A stretch of 64,000 nt of DNA, taken from contig OY727097.1 of NCBI GenBank assembly GCA_963402885.1, positions 3,348,001 to 3,412,000 on the forward strand, given 5' to 3'. The notes beneath the pieces were generated by a model, which had not been told where the DNA came from, did no database searches, and saw nothing but the letters and a program-made list of their open reading frames with translations. Source of the DNA: Antedon bifida. Taxonomy: Eukaryota > Echinodermata > Crinoidea > Comatulida > Antedonidae. Below, one piece after another: positions 56,901-64,000 of this stretch. A program made the position numbers and the translations under genes. The first letter of the stretch is position 1. Each line of letters starts with the position of its first letter.

Positions 56901-59451
56901 CCTGGGAGAGTTGCGTCATTTGTCCGGTGGGCATCATACCTTATGAATACCATATGACGAACACCCCTGCATAAGAAAATTGACTTACCTTTTTGGCAAT
57001 GGCACATTGTGACCATGTTGTTCATGGTAAAGGTTAGTGATGGTTGGTAAAGTGACGAACATTGACACACCATTGTTCATTGATGTGACGTACCATCTAG
57101 GTTTTTTGACGCACCCCAGTGTCAATATTTTGTAACAATTTGTAAATGACGCATCCATAATGCACCTCTCCCAGGAGTCGTATAGTGGATCATACAATTG
57201 ACAAGTGCATTACTGTTTCTGTATAAATAAGATATACTTTATTGCATTTATAGGAAGGAGATACAACTACTGTCCAGATGGTTTAACCCTTTTTGAAATG
57301 TATGTAGATAGTAGAACACCCTATTAAGGGAACACCCTATTAAGGGAACACCCTATTAAGGGAACACCCTATTAAGGGAACACCCTATTAAGGGAACACC
57401 CTATTAAGGGAACACCTATGGGACCAAACAAAGTGTCCCATTAATAGAGGTTGTCTGTAGTGTTAAAGCATACAATATATTTGTCCTGTGTTTGTTTTAC
57501 AGGGAAGTGTCCCCTTAATAGGGGTGTCTCTATTTGATAACAATGATTATATACCAATATATTGTCTTTTTTGTTAGGTTCATGCAGGCCTGGTAACTAT
57601 TCCTATCTTGGTATAGAACCATGTAACAAGTGTGCCGTTGGTACTTACCAGACGCGGTACAACAGCAGGTTCTGCACACGATGTCCTAAAGGTGTTGATA
57701 CACATGTTGAAGGATCGTCATCAATAAGAGAATGCATAGGTACAGTAGTTATACAAAGATATACACATAAAGCTCTGTCTACACTATCAAACTAGTTTGG
57801 TGTGCCCAAATATGGTGGTGATACGCACAAATATGGTAGTGATATGACATCATCATGTCCATATATGAGCACATCACAATTTTGTTGTCACATACAATTT
57901 GATAATGTAGACAGAGCTTTACTGTATTTCTATACAATATTTCTTTCTAAAAATTTTCTTAGTAGTAAAATTGTTCTCTTTCCAGGTTATGAAACGTATT
58001 CAACGGCAAGCCCAAGTGAAATTCCAACAGGCTCTACCAAACCAGCAAAAGGCCAGATGACAACACAGGCCATGACTACAGCATCCAGCAATGATAGCGA
58101 AGTAGCAACCTTAAAACACAGTCGAGAATTTAACATCATAATAGTCGTAGTATGTGTAGCAGTTGCGTTTTTTGTTATTGTTGTTATTGCTATATGTGTT
58201 GTAAAAAGAAGAAGGTAATTAATTTCATTTTTTTTTGTAAACCAATGTGACCTAGCCAATTTTTGGTTCTACAATTTTTACAGTATCATAGGCAGATTCT
58301 GTGATACAGTGTCACATATGCATCACAAGTGATGTCTGTATCATTACTCTAAACTAACCCTAACTTTAACATATGTAACACTGTATATTTTAAGTTATTT
58401 CTATTTTTAAATTATTTCTATTTTAAGTTATTTATATTATAAGTTATGTATATTTTAAGTTATTTATATTTTTAAGTTATGTATATTTTAAGTTATGTAT
58501 ATTATAAATTATTTATATTTTAAGTTATGTATATTATAAATTATTTATATTTTAAGTTATGTATATTATAAATTATTTATATTTTAAGTTATTTATATTT
58601 TACAGGAAAAAAGGAACGTTTAAACCCCATCGTCTAAATGATGACTCACAGCCTGTGAGCAACATGTTCCAGGAGTTAGGAGAAATGCAAACTCTCTGCT
58701 TTGAGAATCAAACATACACTGCTGATAATGGTAAGTGTGACAGGTTTAGGCCTAGAGTTAAGCTCTGTCTACACTATCAAACTAGTGTGACAAAAAAATT
58801 GTGATGTGCCCAAATATGGTAGTGATATGCTTAAATATGGTAGTGGTATGACATCATCATGTCAATATATGAGCACATCACATTTTGTTGTCACATAAAG
58901 TTTGATAGTGTAGACAGAGCTTTAAAGATTTAGTACAGTAGAACCCTCCTGTGGGACACCCCTATTTAGGGCAAACTTTCCTGTAAAACGACTGGAAATA
59001 TATGTTTAAACACTTTAGACAACCTCTATTCAGGGGATACCTCCATCAAGGGAATACTTTCCCATAAAACAAATAATCAATATATGTTTTAACACTATGG
59101 CCAACCTCTATTCAGGGGACATCAATGGTTTTACTGTAGATAGAAAGATTAATAGTATTACTGCAAGCATTTGTTTAATCAATTTATTTTTCATTCAGCT
59201 ATTCTTTATTTCGTATTCAAATGTACATATACAGCATTATAGATACAAAGCTCTTTAACTAATAATAATTAGATAATAAAACAATACAATAATAATACAA
59301 TTTAGTAATAATAATTTTTGTTTAATTAGTAGATAAAAACATTGAAGATGATTTTGGTTATTCGATGTTGGAAAACGACAACACATCAATTGGAAAGCCG
59401 CTTACATCATTCAAAGTAGATGAAAATGATGATCTTCTCGCCACTTTGTAG
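26856..59451 (+). CDS. Chimeric LRP-propeller / CCP / HYR type I membrane receptor
   Basis: Forty-three exons join to 7731 bases, 2576 residues plus stop, with every junction in phase. Order: signal peptide (1-18); three YWTD propeller + EGF units (about 19-343, 344-667, 668-984); CCP1-3, HYR1, CCP4-6, HYR2, CCP7-9, HYR3, CCP10-11, HYR4, HYR5, CCP12 (985-2155); a linker with an R-V-K-R site (2156-2310); two GCC2_GCC3 repeats (2311-2418); a Ser/Thr-rich stalk; one membrane helix (about 2469-2490); an 86-residue tail. Propellers of this type bind secreted ligands in LRP5/6. CCP-HYR-GCC strings occur in polydom/SVEP1, an extracellular matrix protein. No LDLR class A repeats are seen. It is therefore probably an endocytic or adhesive cell-surface receptor of unknown ligand. 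Two tail exons carry sorting-type motifs. AATAAA follows at 59460. Exon coordinates are in the block entries below. I know no named orthologue with this exact order. Confidence 0.88.
27740..28310. repeat. ~43-bp AT-rich tandem array with ATTCATGAATATTCAT core
   Basis: About ten units of the form tattcatgaatattcataagctttgcaactgacaacatcaata, between a degenerate left edge near 27740 and 28310. The flank containing cagtaatgttgtgatag/gacgaggtggtcatg also recurs at 27860 and 28300, so a longer segment was duplicated. Confidence 0.9.
28770..28985. repeat. CGCG-rich degenerate repeat
   Basis: Six or so occurrences of gtacgcgcg, several followed by agttaaaaaactgatg, in otherwise AT-rich intron. It is a local cluster of CpG and alternating purine-pyrimidine sequence. 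Confidence 0.75.
29225..29575 (+). mobile_element. SINE-like element (family 1), receptor intron 1
   Basis: It shares with 54617-54910 (+) and 44492-44805 (-) the body words tgcctctctccacccaggtg, aacccggttagatcaagac and gctgattactagctgcatta. The 3' end gcgctatataaatccaggctattattattatt is shared with 48286-48480. Here the 5' head differs from that of the other copies. Confidence 0.7.
31599..31753. mobile_element. Main MITE (family A), receptor intron 2
   Basis: Complete copy ending just 68 bases before the exon at 31822. Confidence 0.9.
32353..32500. mobile_element. Palindromic MITE (family D), receptor intron 3
   Basis: Arms ttcaactaggcgaatttgtt and aacgaatttgcctagtata are inverted, with the inner pair cgaatcaaaag / ctttcgattcatg. 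A single copy was seen. Confidence 0.65.
32928..33120. mobile_element. Palindromic MITE (family B), receptor intron 3
   Basis: Ends ttaaaggccaatttacacag and its complement ctgtgtaaattggccttaa, flanked by TTAA-like sequence. Internal words gttgagcggaaatgc and cgttaccgctcg give a second level of inverted symmetry. Confidence 0.85.
33330..33520 (+). repeat. SINE-like repeat (family 2), receptor intron 4
   Basis: It contains ggtcctgggttcaagtcctg, then a body ending ggatagtgaatgaatttg, whose complement appears near 1800-1870 and 9470-9510. It directly follows the exon donor at 33325. Confidence 0.65.
35312..35485. mobile_element. Main MITE (family A), receptor intron 7
   Basis: Complete copy with three internal ggcatatcactacgatattt units. 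It ends only about 20 bases upstream of the exon 8 acceptor, so its right end is close to the branch region. Confidence 0.9.
35700..36000 (+). repeat. Dispersed repeat F (copy 1)
   Basis: It shares with about 42000-42245 and 52138-52330 the words ttgaatatgccattttaatgtca, ttttcactttgaccaaaaat, aaaaaactgcaattta and, in the first two, catgtttttgggggataat. All three copies are in receptor introns and in the same orientation. The family is not recognised. Confidence 0.7.
36470..36810 (+). repeat. SINE-like repeat (family 3), receptor intron 9
   Basis: Similar to the reverse complement of 5603-5870, with acaccggggtaaccccctac, gtccttatccgagaagac and ctaccaccagaaccatgg. A tRNA-like box B (tcgaaccctt) is present. 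It abuts a main-family MITE at 36809. Confidence 0.65.
36809..36972. mobile_element. Main MITE (family A), receptor intron 9
   Basis: Complete copy, next to a family-3 SINE-like element. Confidence 0.88.
39024..39188. mobile_element. Main MITE (family A), receptor intron 13
   Basis: Left end ttaaagctcagtctacacca; right end gatagtgtagaccaag, degenerate. Confidence 0.85.
40335..40865. repeat. ~19-20-bp minisatellite, receptor intron 16
   Basis: About 26 imperfect units of the form ccaggtgtgcttacaatat between 40335 and 40865, ending about ten bases before the EGF3 acceptor. Unit sequence differs by single bases in blocks (acaatat, ccgatat, ttaaaat), which suggests recent local expansion. All three frames stay partly open only because of the repeat. 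Confidence 0.92.
41150..41290. repeat. ~24-bp tandem repeat, receptor intron 17
   Basis: Five or so imperfect units of the form ctctcaccatagtaacaccccgac between the EGF3 exon and CCP1. Confidence 0.75.
41566..41734. mobile_element. Main MITE (family A), receptor intron 18
   Basis: Begins about 18 bases after the CCP1 donor; ends gtgtaggcagagcttta. Confidence 0.88.
42000..42245 (+). repeat. Dispersed repeat F (copy 2)
   Basis: Related to the copy at 35700-36000 through tgccacagtattttaatgtcacata-like, agtctgatttattaatttt and catgtttttgggggacaat words. It lies just upstream of the CCP2 exon. Confidence 0.65.
42669..42877. mobile_element. Main MITE (family A) with amplified internal unit
   Basis: Ends taaagctctgtctacattat and gatagtctagacagaactta. 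The internal unit ccaaatatggtagtgatatga is repeated four times in tandem, the largest number in the window. Ends about 14 bases before the CCP3 acceptor. Confidence 0.9.
43225..43350 (-). repeat. SINE-like fragment (family 2)
   Basis: The reverse complement carries ttggttcaaatcatatc and ttgcttaccaatcccagggcc, the tRNA-like head words of family 2. Confidence 0.55.
43877..44012. mobile_element. Main MITE (family A), receptor intron 21
   Basis: Left half complete; the right arm is shortened by deletion between catcataatatcc and ttaagttttatcgtgtagac. Confidence 0.85.
44260..46407 (+). other. Receptor exons 22-25: CCP4-6 + HYR2
   Basis: Exons 44260-44451, 45009-45191, 45507-45701 and 46162-46407; residues 1248-1519. 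CCP end motifs: [22 protein letters not shown] and [15 protein letters not shown]2 begins [13 protein letters not shown] and ends [15 protein letters not shown]. The order and nearly the lengths repeat those of the preceding block. Confidence 0.92.
44492..44805 (-). mobile_element. tRNA-derived SINE (family 1), reversed
   Basis: The reverse complement of the 54617-54910 element, including the 3' end taccacatttatatagcgcc and the tRNA-like head near 44740-44800. It lies between the CCP4 and CCP5 exons. Confidence 0.75.
46574..49811. mobile_element. 3.2-kb foldback element with tandem-repeat arms
   Basis: The outer ends taggctagtcaatctagca (46574-46592) and its complement (49793-49811) are inverted. 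Both arms then carry several ~330-base direct repeats, each with ATGCAAATTAG-type words, a segment tctgtagagactttgttttg and cggaagta. The axis lies near 48100-48150, and a SINE-like copy (48286-48480) interrupts the right arm. A transcript would fold into a very long imperfect hairpin. It encodes no protein. It may be a Foldback-type transposon. Confidence 0.85.
48286..48480 (-). mobile_element. SINE-like insertion in the foldback
   Basis: It interrupts the repeat word gagaaat...cgagggtcaaat of the right arm. It begins with an ATT-rich run and gatttatatagcgcctaatg, matching the reverse complement of the 3' end of the 29225-29575 element. The insertion is younger than the foldback. Confidence 0.65.
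49902..50052. mobile_element. Main MITE (family A), receptor intron 25
   Basis: Left end ataaagctctgtctacacta; the right end has degenerated (aatatagtgtagttt). It is located between the large foldback and the CCP7 acceptor. Confidence 0.85.
50097..52114 (+). other. Receptor exons 26-29: CCP7-9 + HYR3
   Basis: Exons 50097-50291, 50645-50833, 51187-51375 and 51860-52114; residues 1520-1795. CCP9 matches CCP6 at its special positions (Y-x-D-E-C-x-F-x-C, ...ASGQW...). HYR3 begins [13 protein letters not shown] and ends [15 protein letters not shown]; its 255-base exon is three codons longer than the other HYR exons. Confidence 0.92.
50345..50530 (-). repeat. SINE-like repeat (family 2), receptor intron 26
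   Basis: The reverse complement has ctttcaatcccaaggtccag and ggttcaatcctcacc. It matches the element at 16398-16610 along its length. Confidence 0.65.
52138..52330 (+). repeat. Dispersed repeat F (copy 3)
   Basis: A shorter copy beginning at tattttgtcccctgaaaaaa, with gaatatgccattttagtgtc and cactttgaccaaaaattgga. It lies between HYR3 and CCP10. Confidence 0.65.
52609..52796. mobile_element. Palindromic MITE (family B), receptor intron 30
   Basis: Ends ttaaaggccaatttacacag and gtgtaaattggcctttaa. It is closely similar to the copy at 32928-33120. Confidence 0.85.
53175..53298. mobile_element. Main MITE (family A), receptor intron 31
   Basis: Begins 12 bases after the CCP11 donor; the left arm is shortened by about 25 bases. 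Confidence 0.87.
53605..53786. repeat. Foldback element G, second copy, in the HYR4 intron
   Basis: It lacks the left inverted arm seen at 13574 but keeps the right arm tcctgttgttagattgcctt (53767-53786) and the interior. The sequence is close to the copy in the IFT80 AT-AC intron. Confidence 0.8.
53887..53960. mobile_element. Main MITE (family A), left half, HYR4 intron
   Basis: Only the left half is present (tctgtctacactatcaaact to atcatgatgtcatat), located before the second HYR4 exon. Confidence 0.8.
54617..54910 (+). mobile_element. tRNA-derived SINE (family 1)
   Basis: The head ggcgcagtgtgttggacgtt, with box B ggttcgaatcc at about 54672, is tRNA-like and is followed by the body shared with 29225-29575 and, reversed, 44492-44805. 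It ends gcgctatagaaatgtggtatta. It lies between the HYR5 and CCP12 exons. Confidence 0.75.
55238..55380. mobile_element. Main MITE (family A), receptor intron 35
   Basis: The left terminus is truncated to actacactatcaaac; the right end gatagtgtagacagagcttta is intact. Confidence 0.85.
55961..56080. mobile_element. Main MITE (family A), right end lost, receptor intron 37
   Basis: Left end taaagctctgtctacactat; it stops after accatatttaggctcta, about 30 bases before the exon at 56109. Confidence 0.82.
56372..56531. mobile_element. Main MITE (family A), receptor intron 38
   Basis: Diverged left end atacgctgtctatactatca; right end gatagtgtagataaagcttta. Confidence 0.85.
56679..57739 (+). other. 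Receptor exons 39-40: two GCC2_GCC3 (ephrin-receptor-like) repeats
   Basis: Exons 56679-56840 and 57578-57739, each exactly 162 bases; residues 2311-2418. Pattern CSPGTFYD...[12 protein letters not shown]-x-x-C-PRG and CRPGNYSY...[12 protein letters not shown]-x-x-C-PKG. This fold occurs in SVEP1/polydom and SCUBE proteins. Confidence 0.9.
57300..57430. repeat. 16-bp tandem repeat, receptor intron 39
   Basis: Seven or so near-perfect units of the form ggaacaccctattaag, followed by gtgtcccattaatagagg-type words of dispersed repeat E (also at 44100-44185, 45765-45930 and 58935-59130). Confidence 0.85.
57767..57921. mobile_element. Main MITE (family A), receptor intron 40
   Basis: Left end taaagctctgtctacactat, right end gataatgtagacagagcttta; complete. 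Confidence 0.88.
58395..58605. repeat. AT-rich tandem repeat, receptor intron 41
   Basis: Many units of ttaagttatgtatattataa and close variants run right up to the acceptor at 58605, so the repeat forms the polypyrimidine/branch region of that intron. Confidence 0.85.
58758..58924. mobile_element. Main MITE (family A), receptor intron 42
   Basis: Complete copy beginning about 27 bases after the donor at 58731. Confidence 0.9.
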
Positions 59452-60582
59452 CTATGTAAAATAAAACACACAAAAAAAGAGTACATCTATGAAAAAAAAT
59501 TATGATGGAAGAGCATCGGTTACATTTACTGTAAATTATAGAAAGATAGGGACGGGTAACGCATATTCATTCAGGGAGAGTTGGCAGTGGAGTAACAGAG
59601 TGACATGAGGCCCCTGGTTTTGGAACCTAAGTTTCCCTCCAATGCTGGAGGCCTTGGGCGTTTTTAGCCTTTTTCGACATAATTTTAAGCCTGTTTTTTC
59701 CTCTGGGCACTGCACAGGGCCCCATAACTCTGGGGGCCCTTGTTTTAGCCATTGAGCGCTTAAAGCCTTTACGCCACTAAGAGTTGGATTGGACGGAATG
59801 GCTTCTTCAACTGTACTACAACACAACCATATTTAATTGCTTTGTATTGACTTTAAAAATATTCCAGTTATAGTTAATTGTTGCAGAAAAAATATTCGTT
59901 ATGCTGCTACACCAACCAGATGTTATCAATTTCAGGAGGGTATTTAATACTTTGTTAATATGGAATTCAACTTTTATATCCATGGGTCCAGGGGAGGGAG
60001 GGGGAAAGGAACACAGGACTTTTGAGCTGGCTACATACCAAATACTATGTACATTTATTATTGAATAACTGACATTTGATGTAGTATGCTATTTATACTC
60101 AGAGACTGCAACCAACATTTTTTAAAGTTAATTATTTAATATTAAACGATATTTTTATAGTAAAAGAATTATTTTTAAATTTAATTATATTTTTTGTAAT
60201 TGTTATTGAATATTATAAATTTTTTTTTTTTAATTAAAAAAAAATGAACGAAGTGTGCTTAAAAATATATTACAAATTGTAGATGAGTGCATCACAGTGA
60301 TAAAGAATACAGGTTTATATGTAAAAAGGATACACTTTCTACACCAAAGATAAAAACTGGAAACATTTGTAAATTATAAAATTTGTGAAAAGTAAATGAA
60401 ATTAAAACTGTTTTTTTAGTTACATGTTTACTTGCTTCTGTTTATTAAATAATATTATATTGTCACAACTAAATACAGTATTGTGTTTTAGCTGAAAAAA
60501 GTTTGCAATTCTTTAAACTCTAGAGGGGGTAGTATATGCAAAGTGTTTCTGCTGCGAACAGCTGGTTGCACAACGTTGAAAT
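59452..60582. other. Intergenic region, receptor to UFM1
   Basis: It contains the receptor polyadenylation signal AATAAA (59460-59465), a degenerate foldback element at about 59570-59790 (ggcagtggagtaacagag against ttacgccactaagag, with ggcccc/gggggccc inside), then AT-rich sequence and the probable UFM1 promoter before 60583. No coding exon was recognised. Confidence 0.6.
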
Positions 60583-61965
<1,383 letters not shown>

Positions 61966-63231
61966 AGATGGACAGTAGACAATTATTTAACATTTTAAAC
62001 ATTTTTATTAAAGAAAAGAACAGATAATCAGGTGATACAAAAAATAATTTGCTTGAAAATTATTTGGCTGTAATCTTGTAACCACTTTGATGCTATGGTT
62101 TGTGTAAATGTAGACGAGTGTGTTATATCCATATAGACACTTGCCTTGATAACCAGATGTTAAAGTTCAAATCATGTAATTTGCACACAATTGCCTATAT
62201 CTGTTGAGAGAGGTGAAAATCTGGGCTAAAACACAGTAAAGCTCTGTCTATACTATCTACTACTAACTAACACTATCACTACCATATTTGGGAACATCAC
62301 ACTTTTTTGTCAAACTAGTTTGATAGTGTAGACAGAGACCTTTACATTGGACCTAGATACCACTAAGACTATGATGTGAAGAATAGATCAAGGAAGCACA
62401 TCTCTTCTTCACCGCCACACACACATGATTAATCAACGTGAACTAACTTGTTCCTCGGGTCGCAATTTGAAAGCGCCCTCATTTAAATGAGACACAATAA
62501 TTATAATAAAGATACAGGACCAATGTCAAAATGATTATACTAATTTATATTGTTAATTGCTTGTTATATGTTGTATGTAAAAAGTAACAGAAGGAATCTA
62601 TCCCATATGCATGCAATTTATTAAATATCAAGATCTTTAAAAACGTCTATAATATAAAGGTACTTTTAAACAGTTTTATGCCAATCAAATCGAACGGTGA
62701 ATGCTTCGTTTTCACGACGCTCCACGTCTATGCGCCAATAGATATGCACGTAGCCGTGTGAACACACAACATTGACGTTTCATTTGCCATGTCGGAACAG
62801 GTGTGGAAAACCCTTTAGAAATTACAGTACTGTATACTGCAATCAAGTGTTTAAAGGATTTCACAGTATTGTTACGAAATATTGGTATCATTTTTTTTTC
62901 TGAACAAGATCGCATCTTATTAAATGACAATAAACCAATTATATTCGAGTATATCCAAAACATGTGTACAAATGAATAAATATACAGTATAAAATAAAAT
63001 TATTGAATCACATTTGTTTTTAAACGTCGAAAATGTAATATTTATTGGAAATTAAGTATGTACTTACAGTACTAGAAATCAGCAAAATATTGAGTTTTGT
63101 AGTTGATCCCTGAAGGTCATGATATATAAACAATCGTATTTCACGAATCATTATTTATAAATAATTCACCACACGTACAGACGCGTTAATTGTACAGTAT
63201 ATTGATTTGGACACTGGAAGGAGCGCAAAAC
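61966..63231. other. Intergenic region, UFM1 to last gene
   Basis: UFM1 3' UTR with ATTAAA at 62007-62012, a shortened family-A MITE at 62237-62342, then AT-rich DNA. No exon was supported. The 5' UTR of the following gene probably starts in the last few hundred bases. Confidence 0.55.
62237..62342. mobile_element. Main MITE (family A), shortened, downstream of UFM1
   Basis: Left end taaagctctgtctatactat, right end gatagtgtagacagagac; the centre is deleted. Confidence 0.82.
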
Positions 63232-64000
63232 ATGGCATACTGTACTGATAACATTGGCCAAATAAATGAACTTAATAGCGCTATTTCTCGGCCACATGTA
63301 AATGAATCGGTAACTGAGACAACGAAAGAAAGTAGGCCCAACTCCATGGGCGATATCTCTTTGTTTCGGTTGAAGCAAGAAGTGATGTTCGTGCCAAGGG
63401 AAACGGATAACTACCTGCACCCCACCATGTCTTCGGCGGTAAGTCAGCCTAGGTTTGTGTAATGCTCTATATAGTAGGCCTAGTTTTTATAACAAAATCT
63501 ACTACACTGACATACAGGTAGAGCAGTTACAATGTTCGTTTATTTAATGCATGACTACGTACTATAAAACAATTTGAGAAATCCAGATAGAAATAAGTTT
63601 CTTAGCCGATCCCTAAAAGTCATAAATAATTAGTAGAATACCATGATTTATAAATAATTCATGGATAGTATGTAGTGTAATGTTTCTTATTGAATAGAAT
63701 AGGCGTACATATAATACATATAAGTATTTTTCAATATTGTTATTAAATAGGTAAAAATTGAGCCCGGTAGTGCTACCGAGCAATACAGCTTATCGAATGG
63801 TCTTCAAGATGAATCAAGAACGGACCCTTCGTTTGATGTCGTCCTACCTGCTCACTCTGTGCCAACGGTAGGTCAAGTTAGACGTTGGAATTACAGGTCT
63901 ACCTCCAATTAAAGACCACTTTAAAATGAGTGTCTAGAAAACTAAGATCTAGAAAACTAAGACCTAAGATATCTTAGTTTTCTAGTTCTAGAGCATGCAG
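63232..64000 (+). CDS. 5' end of an unrecognised, possibly nuclear, protein (partial)
   Basis: Two coding exons, 63232-63438 (69 codons) and 63751-63867 (39 codons), both phase 0 with gtaagt/gtaggt donors; the gene continues past the window edge. The start is the ATG at 63232, chosen because it begins MAYCTDNIGQINELN and no in-frame exon precedes it clearly. I do not recognise the family. The sequence is polar, low in hydrophobic clusters and probably disordered. It contains two Psi-K-x-E SUMO-consensus tetrapeptides, LKQE (about residues 48-51) and VKIE (about 70-73, spanning the exon start), an arrangement often seen in transcription factors such as nuclear receptors. That is only a hint. 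The AGGCCTA word at 63476 lies in its first intron, as in other promoters here. Confidence 0.55.

Larger units (their letters stand above)
57986..59451 (+). other. Receptor exons 41-43: stalk, membrane helix and tail
   Basis: Exons 57986-58214, 58606-58730 and 59330-59451; residues 2419-2576. The stalk is rich in Ser/Thr/Pro and likely O-glycosylated. The helix reads [20 protein letters not shown], followed by a basic stop-transfer run KRRRKK. The tail has FENQTY (an FxNxxY PTB-type motif), GYSML (YxxPhi) and ENDDLL (acidic dileucine). The last exon has a TAGTAG tandem acceptor that may add or omit one Val. Confidence 0.9.

Noticed and set aside
59536..59826. A 96-codon minus-strand frame in the intergenic region
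   Set aside because: It overlaps a degenerate palindromic element with ggcccc/gggggccc arms; no splice sites, no conserved domain.

Overview
This is nuclear DNA of an animal. It is AT-rich, its genes have many short exons, and about a third of it is small palindromic repeats lying in introns. The proteins read most like invertebrate deuterostome orthologues. The CCP/HYR/EGF-rich receptor and the abundant AGGCCTA words suggest an echinoderm, possibly a holothuroid, but this is an inference. I rebuilt exons by hand from GT-AG junctions, reading phase and remembered family sequences. In every complete gene the exon lengths sum to a whole number of codons.

Layout: (1) KDM8/JMJD5, + strand, 684-4296. 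(2) PIN4 parvulin, + strand, 4827-6121. (3) IFT80, - strand, 13878-6587, convergent with PIN4, whose first coding intron looks like a U12-type AT-AC intron. (4) A CXorf58/C11orf65-like IQ-motif protein, + strand, 15399-20795, divergent from IFT80. (5) PPM1L, a membrane PP2C phosphatase, - strand, 25519-23694. (6) A 43-exon gene, + strand, 26856-59451, for a predicted 2576-residue type I membrane receptor: signal peptide, three YWTD propeller/EGF units as in LRP5/6, about twelve CCP (sushi) and five HYR domains, two GCC2_GCC3 cysteine-rich repeats, one membrane span and a tail with endocytosis-type motifs. (7) UFM1, + strand, 60583-61965. (8) The 5' end of an unrecognised gene, + strand, from 63232 to the window edge.

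The genes do not form one pathway. KDM8, PIN4, IFT80, PPM1L and UFM1 are ordinary conserved cell genes. The unusual item is the receptor, which joins LRP-type propellers to a polydom/SVEP1-like CCP-HYR-GCC region. Its CCP-HYR part looks built by repeated duplication of a (CCP)3-HYR supermodule.

Repeats: about 25 copies of one palindromic MITE (ends like AAGCTCTGTCTACACTATCAA), other foldback elements, tRNA-derived SINE-like copies, several minisatellites sharing a CCAGG-GTG core, and a 3.2-kb foldback in a receptor intron whose arms are tandem repeats full of ATGCAAAT octamers. I saw no transposase or reverse transcriptase gene, no CRISPR array, no rRNA and no convincing functional tRNA.
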